From: Platerodrilus igneus
Taxonomy: Eukaryota; Arthropoda; Insecta; Coleoptera; Lycidae
Length of the DNA: 64,000 nucleotides
Reading direction: 5' to 3'
NCBI GenBank assembly: GCA_036346225.1
Contig: JARFIW010001369.1
Location: 1,426,001-1,490,000 of the forward strand
Shown here: piece by piece, positions 55,728 to 64,000 of the stretch
Numbering within the stretch: position 1 is the stretch's first letter
Layout of the letters: each line of letters starts with the position of its first letter
Notes under the pieces: model-generated
The model's database searches: none
Seen by the model: the letters and a program-made list of their open reading frames with translations, nothing else
Told to the model about the DNA's origin: nothing
Position numbers and translations under genes: made by a program

Positions 55728-56570
55728 ACCAGAAGGGCACCAGCAGAATCCAAAATCGAGAAAACTGGTGGTCTTGACATTCTATTCTTAATCTGGAACA
55801 AAGTGGGCAAAGTACAACTGGCAAACAAAATCTTGTAAGTACCAAAATTTATTTTCCTAACCATTATCAACTGAATGTTGATACTAGCTAGTAAGAAAAA
55901 ATTTTTATGTACAATTTTTATTATCCCAATTTATTATTTTATAATCTAAAAAAAAATTTACTCAGAGAACTTATTTTAACAAAGGAATTATAAAGACGCA
56001 TTTATATGCACAATTTACTACAATATATTAAGATAAATAAAACGATTTATTCAGGAAGTCTGAAGGTTTAAAGTATAAATAGAACGCAATTATTTGTACC
56101 ATTTTTGCAGCGATTATCACTGAAAGAAATTATTCAGGAAACCTGAAACTTTATAATTAGATATTTTCAAGGCAACGGAAGTGTATAATTATAAAGAAGC
56201 ATTTCATGCACTTATTAATGCGACATTTAACAAAACAATTATAGCAACTTTATTATTCCAACACGTAATTACTCATCACAAACCTGAACAAAACCGTATA
56301 GTTATAACACAGTTATTACGGGAAATTATTACTCAGAAAAAAACCTGAAACTTAATTCGCAACAATTGTAATATGTGCAAAGTATAAATATACAATTCAA
56401 TGCGACAGTAATTGACAAGCCAATTACCAAGCAGAAATTCTTAATGTAGTTATAGCACTTGATAATTACATATAAAATAACTATATACAAACTAAACTGA
56501 ACAGTAGTTCTCAATTTATACAAAAACAATACAAACTTAACTGAAAGCACCCATTAATTATTATAACAAC
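55728..56570 (+). other. Leader of copy C with diffuse repeats
   Basis: A non-coding leader with a strong GTAAGTACC near 55834 that could serve as the splice donor for env mRNA. The motif TTATTCAGGAA(G/A)(T/C)CTGAA recurs about every 100 bases, an imperfect counterpart of the 90-bp array in the other provirus. Confidence 0.6.
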
Positions 56571-56690
56571 AATGAATTCCGATATGAAACTCTACCTTGA
56601 AAGCATTCCACAATACGACGGAAATCAAGTGCTACCATTCAACTTTATCACCGCGTGCGAGATATTTTTTAAATGTCCCGACATTTTAGA
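56571..56690 (+). pseudogene. gag N-terminus of copy C
   Basis: Starts MNSDMKLYLESIPQYDG, aligned with the Gag start of the intact-length provirus, and breaks off after about 37 codons at TTTTTTAAATGTCCC. The next sequence is already RT, so the remainder of gag and the protease are deleted. Confidence 0.8.
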
Positions 56691-57720
56691 TAAATTATAA
56701 AGTGTCAATATTTTTCGACATTAGACCTCGCCTCAGGATATCACCAAGCAGAGATGGACGAGAAAGACACAACTAAAACAGCATTTAGTACACCTAGAGG
56801 ACACTACGAATACAATCGCATGCCATTTGGATTAAAGAATGCACCAGCCACTTTTCAAAGAGTTATAGATAACATTTTAGAAGCAATACACAACGAAAAA
56901 TGTCTTGTGTACCTAGACAATATAATTGTATATTCGACATCACTTGTAGAACACATCAAAAAATTGAGAGAAGTCTTTGAACGATTGAGACAAGCTCATT
57001 TTAAGGTTCAATTAGACAAAGCAAATTTTTACAAAAGGAAGTATCATTTTTAGGACACATAATAACCCCACAAGGAGTTATGCCAAATCCAGACAGGACA
57101 AACGCAGTACTAAATTACCCCCTACCCATAACTAATAAAGAAATTAAAGGATTTTTAAGACTCAGTGGTTATTACCGAAAATTCATCAAAGCTTATGCAC
57201 AAATAACCAAACCATTGACGAATTGTTTGAAAAAAGGTAAGAAAATCGAGCACACCCCAGAATTTATTAAAGCAGTTGAGAAAATTAAATGTATCCTTAC
57301 AAATCACCCCATATTAGAATACCCCGATTTTTCAAAGCCGTTTATATTAACAACCGACGCATCGAACGTAGCATTAGGCGCAGTATTGAGCCAAGGAAAA
57401 GTAGGTAGCGATAAACCAATCATCTACGCATCCAGAACCCTAAACGACACTGAACAAAGATACAGCACAATCGAGAAATAACTATTAGCAATAATTTAGG
57501 CAACAAAATATTTTAGACCATATCTTCATGGAAGAAAATTTTACATATACACCGACCATAGACCTTTAGTATGATTATGCAAACTCAAGGAACCAAATTT
57601 AAAATTGCAAAGATAGAGGATTAGACTAGAAGAATACGATTATGAAATTATATACAAAAAGGAATTAATAATAATAATACAGATGCACTATGCAGGATAT
57701 AACTTAACGCAATAGAAACG
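56691..57720 (+). pseudogene. Copy C pol: reverse transcriptase and RNase H
   Basis: Frames at 56754-57053 and 57080-57481 contain [13 protein letters not shown], the box [10 protein letters not shown] (YLDD has become YLDN), GYYRKFIKAYAQITKPLTN, and RNase H blocks [19 protein letters not shown] and YASRTLNDTEQRYSTIEK. After a stop, TDHRPLV continues at about 57555. The catalytic YLDD to YLDN change and multiple stops mark it as dead. Confidence 0.88.
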
Positions 57721-59150
57721 GAGTCAGTTATAGATAACGTAGACGAAACAGAGATAAGAGGAGACCCAGAAGAAATAGACACTATTCACTCAACACAAAA
57801 CGAAGAACCAAAATCCGCGTTTAAAATTTTAAATGAAGCTTACGACATAAAACCAAATCAATTCATAGTTACCGAAGTTTTAACCAACCCCAATTCAGTA
57901 AAATACACAAAAACAAATAATAAGGAAATATATCAGATTCAAATAACTAAAGACGATAACGAACAGCAGATAATTAAAATTTTAAAAGAATATACTCAGA
58001 GAAAAAACGTTTTCACTTTTATTTCACCACAGATCATTTATACAAGAGATTTTCAGAATTATATATAAAATTATTTAATAACTCAGGCCCTGAAATTATT
58101 AGTTGCACAAGAAAATTAATAACTTTAGATGACCCGGACGAAATAAATGATGTAATTAGAAATCAACACGAAGGAAAAACCAACCATCGTGGAATCATGA
58201 AACACTAAAACAACTCATAAGGAGATATAACTTTAAAGATATGAAAAAATTAACCACAGAATTTATTAACCAATACGAATTATGCGACAAAACGAAATAC
58301 GACAGGTCACCTCCAAAAGTACCCTTAAAGTTAACTAACGCACCCGATAAACCTTTTCAAAAATTACATGTAGACACTCTAGTAGTAGAAGCTCAAAACT
58401 TTTTAACAATCGTAGACGTTTTCACCAAAGTAGGTCAAGCGATACCATCACTTCAAAAAATAGTATCGATGTAACCCAAGGATTCTTAATATTGATTTTA
58501 CATTTTACGATACACCAGAAACAATAATTTTAGACAATGGCAGCGAATTTAGAAATGAAACAATACAAAATACCCTAGAACTCCATAAAATAAAAATCCA
58601 TTTTATAACCGAAAATCACACGGTATCAAACGAATTAATTAAAAGATTACGTCTAACCGTATTAGAACAAATCAGACTATTGGACTAACTTATAAGAAAG
58701 AACATATAACTAATTTAATGTTATACGCACAAATTGCTTACAACAACACGATCCATTCATCAACTAATTTTATACCCCTAGAATTAACATTAGGATGACA
58801 CTCATATTCCCGCAACCCTTACGATATACATTACAATAAAGAAGTCTACCAAGAGTATGCTAAAGACCATAAAGAAAAATTAAAAATAACTTATGACAAT
58901 GTAAGAAATAAATTAAATAACGAAAAAGAACGTAATACAACCCGCAATAAAAATTCCGATATAAATAAATTTTTAGTAGGACAAACCGTGTATGAAAAAA
59001 ATTTTAAAGGTAAAAGACACAAAACAGCCCCCAAAAATTTAGCTTCGTTTGTAATCAAAAAGATATCAGATAAGAATGTAGCCGTAGTAGATAACGAAAA
59101 ATAGTAAAATATATTTACTTAAAAAATCTAAAACACCATGTAATTTCAGA
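57721..59150 (+). pseudogene. Copy C pol: integrase and linker
   Basis: HEGKTNHRG at about 58170, then the 77-codon frame at 58241-58474 with YELCDKTKYDRSPPK and KLHVDTLVVEAQNFLTIVD (first catalytic Asp retained). ILDNGSEF keeps the second Asp. The Glu region reads NELIKRLR, where the other copy has GLIERLH, so the Glu is Lys. The C-terminal part reaches GKRHKTAPKNL near 59030. Inactive. Confidence 0.85.
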
Positions 59151-60025
59151 TGGGCAGCATCACCCTTGTCGTCAATCTCCACCCAGGTAGAACGGACAAA
59201 GACGTAATAGTCGAATACATTAAGAACAACCCCGGTATACTACCAGTAAATTTGGGAAGTATGCAAAACACAATAGATTATTGGACATTCGCATAGAAGT
59301 TTGATTTAACAGAATTAAAACAAGAATTTTATATAATTAGAGACAATTACTACAGACTGAAACAATCAATGGACACAGCCAAATTTACAACAGCATACTA
59401 GAAAATATCTTAAAGAACACAGAAGATAAATATAATAGATTAATACTAACGGACCAGATTACAAGACAAAAGAGAGGATTTATTAACGGATTAGGTAATA
59501 TTATAAAAGCTATCACAGGCAATTTAGATAACCAAGATACATAACGATATGACAATGCCATTCAACACTTAATTGAAAACCAAAATGACAAAAACCATTG
59601 TTAAAAATCACATATTTTTAACCCAATCAACCATAATAAAATTTAATGATACGTTAAGAAAGCTATTAAAAAATCAGGATAGTGTAACCAATAATATACT
59701 AACCCTTGAAAATAACATGCAAACCATAATGTTAGGAATGCGAGATTTAATCAGATTTAATACAATATTTAATCAAATGATATCAACCCTTACTGTAATC
59801 CAACAGATTTTTGTCACATTAGAAAACGCTGTAGCATTTGCTAAACTAGACACATTACACGCTAGTATTATAGAAGCAATTGATTTATTAAATAAATTAT
59901 TAAAGATTAGATCATTTATAATTAATAGTAAATTACCCTTTGAAGTAACAGAATCCAGTATACTCATATTTGATAAAATAGTCAAAGTAAAAGTTATGTA
60001 AAAAATCAGGAAATTACGTTTTTAA
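59151..60025 (+). pseudogene. Copy C env, 5' part
   Basis: After pol, an env-type region begins near 59200. It retains an RQKR cleavage motif followed by a glycine-containing segment (GFINGLGNII) at about 59465, and the long helical ectodomain in the 142-codon frame at 59573-60001 (TLENAVAFAKLDTLHASIIE, aligned with TLENAVTFAKLNILHSS of the other provirus). The segment around the cleavage site is the one missing from the 24457-25524 copy. In-frame stops at about 59295-59400 and 59545 interrupt it. A mariner has inserted just after IVKVKV. Confidence 0.8.
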
Positions 60026-60027
60026 TA

Positions 60028-61340
60028 CAGTATTGCCCGAAATAAACAGTACTGAAATTGTAATTGTTTTGTATATTTAAAAAATACATCTTATTGACAC
60101 TTTATTATATGTTCTAAATGTGCACCTCCTCGTTCGAGACAGACTTCATAACGATGTTCTAAGTTTCTGGTCATGTTATTGAATAAGGGTTGTCTCAGGG
60201 CTGCGAAGAAGACTCTAACGGCATCCTTTAATTCATCGATGGTTTGTGGTGCCCGTTTGAAAACGGCATTTTTAGCCATGCCCCAAATGTATGCGTCTGG
60301 AGGTGTGAGGTCTGGAGAATGCGAAGGATAAGGGAAGTCAGTAAATCGTGATATGAATTTGCTTGGAAAATGTTCTTGAAGAAATTGACGAATTGCGGCA
60401 GCAGTATGGCAAGTTGCCCCGTCCTGCTGAAAAAGTTGGTTTCGAAATGCCAAGTTACGTGCACGACAGAATTGACGTAGATCAGGGATAAATCGTGTTA
60501 AAATTTGTCTGTTCCTCTGTTGATTAAGTGTGACTTGCCTACCATTCTCTTCGATAAAGTACGGACCAATGATTCCGTGTCCGGAAACAGCACACCAGCC
60601 ACTCACTTTTTCACTATGTAAAGGAACCTCTTGAACCTCATCGGGTCTGGCAAAGCCCAGAAATCGATTTGTGCGACGATTCACATAGCCTGACAAGTGA
60701 AAATGTGCTTCGTCTGAAAACCAAACATTTTTCAAAAATTCAGGTTTTTCATACTGTAACGCGAGAATTCTGGCGCAATATTCCACTCTACTGCGATAAT
60801 CCGAGGATGTAGTTGTTGATGTACCTGAATCACATACGAAAATGTACCCAGCTCCTTCAGGATTCTTTGAAAGGAAGTTCTTTTTAAATCAAGTTGTAAC
60901 GCTGTCCTTGCCTGGCTGACTTTCGGATTTTCTAAGATTTGCTCAAAAACACGTTCATGGTTATTGTTGTTGTTAACTGTCATGGGACGCCCGAGTTTCC
61001 TTTTCGTTGGCACAATACACTACCTGTATTTCTAAACTTTTCAATAACCTTCAAAATTACAGCATTACTTGGAGAACGTTTATTAAACCTTTGTGTGAAT
61101 TGATCAGACACGTATAGCAAACTTGCACCATTACGTCGGCCGATTCCGTATGAACGAAAATAATGCTCTACCAGAAACACTTTCTCCTCTGTACTTAACA
61201 CCATTTTTAACAATTAGGCCCTACTAATTACTTGTTTGAGGTTTACTTGACAGGTCTATACTAGCTAACTTGAGTGTGACAGCGCACGCATAAAAACACC
61301 ACCAACTTAGTTTCAGTACTGTTTATTTCGGGCAATACTG
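60028..61340 (-). mobile_element. mariner-family transposon, DD41D (rosa type)
   Basis: 1,313 bp bounded by matching 30-bp terminal inverted repeats starting CAGTATTGCCCGAAATAA at both ends, with TA target duplications at 60026-60027 and 61341-61342. It carries a single transposase gene on the minus strand. Its ends are intact and its gene has only two apparent frameshifts, so it is one of the youngest insertions in the window. It interrupts env of copy C, whose reading resumes at 61343. Confidence 0.95.
60091..61213 (-). pseudogene. DD41D mariner transposase, frameshifted
   Basis: Three overlapping frames cover the protein. 61213-60980 is the N-terminal HTH (KVFLVEHYFRSYG, KVIEKFRNTGSV). 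61013-60732 continues from KRKLGRP through the second HTH (SQARTALQLDLKRTSFQRIL). 60786-60091 is the catalytic domain: VWFSDEAHFHLSGYVNRR (first Asp), LFQQDGATCHTA (second Asp), SPDLTPPDAYIWG (third Asp). I count 41 residues between the second and third Asp. Shifts lie near 61010 and 60780. All three catalytic Asp are present. Ends in HIIKCQ near 60091. Confidence 0.92.
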
Positions 61341-61342
61341 TA

Positions 61343-61511
61343 GAAATCCCCATTGTAGAAAATAACACTTATAATTATTATCATTTATTTGCTTTCCGTA
61401 TGAAAATTACTAGCAAGTATCAAATTATTGTTCCTAAAACTAAGTTTCTTTCTCTAAATGAACTTAGGTATGGCTTCACGAATGAAGAATACAAAGAAGT
61501 AGCACCAAGGC
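61343..61511 (+). pseudogene. Copy C env, continuation after the mariner
   Basis: Reads VEIPIVENNTYNYYHLFAF, then VPKTKFLSLNELRYGFTNEE, colinear with the other provirus env, and stops shortly after a VAPRQY segment, where sequence passes into LTR. The transmembrane region is deleted. Confidence 0.85.
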
Positions 61512-61588
61512 AATATAAAATAAATTGATAGAAGAAGTTTTTGGAAAAGCCTTTTTAAAAAGCCGCTCCAAGAGGTCCAAGCCTATCT
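61512..61588 (+). repeat. 3' LTR stub of copy C
   Basis: AATATAAAATAAATTGATAG, then TTTTTGGAAAAGCCTTTTTA and GCCGCTCCAAGAGGTCCAA, the last ~75 bases of the 55130-55710 LTR with few differences. Confidence 0.85.
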
Positions 61589-61807
61589 CGGTACAACGTC
61601 TATTGGCGACAACAATATTATACAGCGCATTCATTTAGTCGCGCACATTCAAATAAACGAGTCTGTAAATAGTAGGTTTTTATATTAGTTCTAGTGAATA
61701 CCGCAAGACAGCACCACTAGTAATATAAACAACATATGTAAAACTTATTATTGTATGTACAGGTTACAACAGGTCTGCAGTATTGTCTAGATTACGATAA
61801 GGTAACC
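61589..61807. other. Spacer, nothing recognised
   Basis: DNA between the LTR stub and a transposase fragment. No frame or repeat assigned. Confidence 0.35.
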
Positions 61808-61997
61808 ATGTCGTTTTCCTAAGAGCAACGAGTGTTCCTTTTTGAAGAGTATTTCACCAATCATTCATATGAATTTGTTATTGATCAATTTCGTGTGACA
61901 TATCCGGATGTAAGTGTGCCTAACAAGTCGGCCTTAACTAGATTAATCCGATGTTTCCGTGAAACCGGATCAGTTGCAGACAAAAAGAGATCAGGGT
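61808..61997 (+). pseudogene. mariner-like transposase N-terminal fragment
   Basis: ATG at 61808 gives MSFS, stop, EQRVFLFEEYFTNHSYEFVI, then FRVTYPDVSVPNKSALTRLI and FRETGSVADKKRSG, a HTH layout parallel to the N-terminus of the DD41D transposase at 61213-60980 (VFLVEHYF, RFNKRSPSN, KFRNTGSV) but clearly a different family member. Homology ends after KKRSG and no catalytic domain follows. Confidence 0.75.
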
Positions 61998-63869
61998 ATT
62001 GTAACATTATTTTGTAATGTTAACGAATAAACAGATCAATTAATTAAAATTCAGTAACTTGCATAAAGTATAGACAAAAATTCCACAATAAATTACTTCA
62101 TATTTTAGTTAGGCTCCCTTATAATAAAAGACCAGCTTTACAGATAGCTTCAGGCTACTAAACTATTAGAAATTCAAGCGGCAGGTCATCATTTAAAGGT
62201 CTACCCTTGTAAATCAAATACAATAATCCTCTTAAAGTTTAGGTCGGTTACAGATTGACGAATCTGATAAAATTAAAATGGAATAGTACCTTTTAGCGTA
62301 AATAAATGAAAGCAAATTTTCTGTTTGAAAAGCTTAATCTTCTTAATACTTTCGTTGATTGACAGCGGGTTATAGAAAACGAAACATTATAAATAGCGAA
62401 AACTATTTCCAATTTGATTTGTTCAAAGATTACAGGTAATTTTAAGTAGTCTGGAGACATCCATTGTATTTAAAATCCATTTCGGCTCAAGTAGGTTAGC
62501 CGGTCTTTGTTAATGGCAGACTACTGTCGCCATAGGTATGGTCCACATTTCAATAATTAAGAAATTCTTAGAAGATACAATATATTTAAACCCTTGGGAA
62601 AATAATTGCTTCCGTGACCTTCATCTAAAAAGGGATTGGATTTGGTTTCTAAAATCTTGTTTTGTGGGAGGTTTTGTTCAGTCATTGGATAACAGAAAAT
62701 GACGTACATAATGATTAGGGTAGGAATTAATCTATATAATTTAAGGCTTTAACCAAAGACAGGGAGTTTTTCCAATGGGGTTGTCCGTGTTCAAGAAGTA
62801 GAAAGAAACGTAGTTTGCGGGTAGCGTTCTCCGGCATCACAGATAGAATATTTCACTTCGTATCACGATAGTAAAAATTGGAAAGAAGTGATAACTCTTC
62901 CAATTCGCGAGGGTTATGCCCATATGTTCGCGGATTCATAGTGATACAAGGTAAATAATAAAAAGCTTGTAGGCGTGTGACGCACAAGTTAAGTGATATT
63001 GTTAATAAGATCCTGCCGGGTTCGTGTGCCATTCAAATATTAAAAAAAATTACAAACAAGAGCAACAAGCGAGATTCCCTCCCCCAATTTAAGAGCTGTT
63101 CTACGTTGGAAGACAACCCCTCAAACAATGGACAATTTTTAGTAAGTAAGTTTTTGTTATAGTTAAGTAGCATGACCAATTTTTAGTTAGTTTATATGTT
63201 AGGACGTTTTGGCCATAAACTGTAGGATTAATTTAGTGAAAAATTTATAATATAAGTTTTCGTTCATATACAAGTGTTTGGGAACTACTTATGTACTCAA
63301 AATTTTTATAAATTCCATAGTCACCTACCTATTCACTTAAATTTCTAAATTAAAATCAATGAATGTAAGAGGTTCGCGTTTATTGCTCTGTGAATTAAAT
63401 AGTTTTGTTTGCCGTTGATTAAGTCAACAGTTTTTTTATTTTTTTATCATGGAAGTTGCATAAGTAGGAAAAAAGTGAGGAATTGATTAAAAGGAACAAT
63501 TGTCCTCCTTGGGATGACAAGTCTCTCAAGGTTTTGTACGAACATTTGGACATTCTCGACTTGTCTGGCACCCTTGGCAATTGTCATTAAGCCACAATAT
63601 TTTATGAAAGGTAGGTGCCAAATCTTTTTGTAGTATATTATAAATTAATTTAACTCTTTTTGCAAAATTTTAACCATTTATATGATCCACGACCTTCCGC
63701 TAGCTAGTGCCGGTGACCCCCCTTTAATTTTTGTTTTACAGGCCGCCCCCATTTTATAATTTTACTGGAAAATACATACGTAGTAGCTTTTCCGCCTGTA
63801 ACAATCAGCCATTTTAACTGGCGCTAAACTGGCTGAGATTAGAAATGTTATGCAGCAGCCGCCTTCAAA
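61998..63869. other. Unassigned DNA with weak exon-like frames
   Basis: Two small frames deserve a look. 62977-63162 ends near TTTTAGTAAGTAAG, which contains a good splice-donor word. 63466-63601 is described separately. 63690-63760 has short GC-rich words (GGTGACCCCCC, CAGGCCGCCCCC). Otherwise AT-rich with nothing recognised. Confidence 0.4.
63466..63601 (+). other. Candidate terminal exon, unrecognised
   Basis: A T-rich tract (TTTTTTTATTTTTTTATC at about 63430-63450) precedes a possible acceptor GCATAAGTAG. The frame that follows reads about 41 residues (EELIKRNNCPPWDDKSLKVL, then YEHLDILDLSGTLGNCH) to a TAA at 63599-63601. Protein-like composition, no family recognised. Could be chance or an old repeat. 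Confidence 0.25.
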
Positions 63870-64000
63870 ATGCCTATACGAAGACTATCAATACAATCAC
63901 AAATTTCATTGGGCAGTGCTCAGAAAGCTATGAAACAGTTAAAATTTCGTGCATATCGTGTTCGTAGTGTTCAGGAATTGAAAGATCCAGACAAAGAAAG
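63870..64000 (+). pseudogene. Transposase HTH fragment at the window edge
   Basis: From the ATG at 63870 the frame is open to the end of the window: RRLSIQSQISLGSAQKAMKQ, then LKFRAYRVRSVQELKDPDKE. This matches the second HTH and linker of insect Tc1/mariner-type transposases (RRLS, then a K(Q/K)LKxxPYRVxxVQELK block). The catalytic domain would lie beyond 64000. An upstream in-frame stop at 63840 means the first HTH is absent or shifted, so it may be broken. Confidence 0.6.

Larger units (their letters stand above)
55130..61588 (+). mobile_element. Deleted gypsy/errantivirus-type provirus (copy C)
   Basis: 5' LTR (55130-55710), primer site TGCGCAGTCTGTAG, leader, gag start, RT-RNaseH-IN, env and a 3' LTR stub, all on the plus strand. 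Internal deletions remove most of gag, the protease and the RT start (at about 56680), and most of the 3' env plus the 3' LTR U3 (at about 61512). A mariner (60028-61340) sits in env. Flanks CGCT and CGGT may be an eroded 4-bp target duplication. Same subfamily as copy D and older than the 23881-33028 provirus, judging from its many stops. Confidence 0.88.

Overview
This window reads as AT-rich, intron-era eukaryotic chromosomal DNA, almost certainly from an insect. The evidence is an env-bearing Ty3/gypsy (errantivirus-type) family, Jockey, RTE and CR1-like LINEs, a rosa-type (DD41D) mariner, a Tigger/jerky-type pogo element and tRNA-derived SINEs, all decayed and nested in each other. I see no complete host gene, rRNA gene, convincing functional tRNA gene or CRISPR. 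The species cannot be fixed from the sequence; a large repeat-rich genome such as a beetle's would fit.

Layout. 1-850: a tRNA-derived SINE family (SINE A), one copy carrying an inverted arm. 850-8,700: AT-rich DNA with a few weak exon-like frames. 8,700-10,140: SINE B, then an LTR plus leader of the gypsy-like family (minus strand). 10,140-13,065: short tandem repeats and an LTR-like core promoter. 13,066-17,970: a Tigger/jerky-type element split by a 2.96-kb ORF1-only LINE with 14-bp target duplications. 18,100-20,770: Jockey-type and RTE LINE remains. 20,789-22,736: a lone 1.86-kb LTR with a duplicated tRNA-Lys primer site. 22,737-23,851: a deleted gypsy copy (gag joined to LTR). 23,881-33,028: a full-length gypsy/errantivirus-type provirus (minus strand) with two 508-bp LTRs differing at 6 sites and a GACG target duplication, coding capacity broken. 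33,600-39,803: a CR1-like LINE whose ORF2 and ORF1 are now separated by about 2 kb of SINE and satellite-like DNA.

43,495-50,460: one SINE B copy split by a 6.7-kb composite made of a gag-protease LTR element, a Jockey LINE piece and a third LTR fragment. 50,500-53,370: hAT remains and an RTE LINE. 53,650-54,017: a fragment resembling proteins that carry a Polinton-like DNA polymerase. 55,130-61,588: a deleted plus-strand gypsy provirus with a DD41D mariner (60,028-61,340; matching 30-bp inverted repeats) inside env. 61,800-64,000: two more mariner-type transposase N-termini in unassigned DNA.

The window holds no pathway or operon. Its story is order of insertion: SINEs hit by LTR elements, LTR elements hit by younger LTR elements and mariners, and one DNA transposon hit by a LINE. 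Most notable are the ORF1-only LINE, the 90-bp tandem array between LTR and gag of the provirus, the duplicated tRNA-Lys primer site and the SINE-splitting composite.
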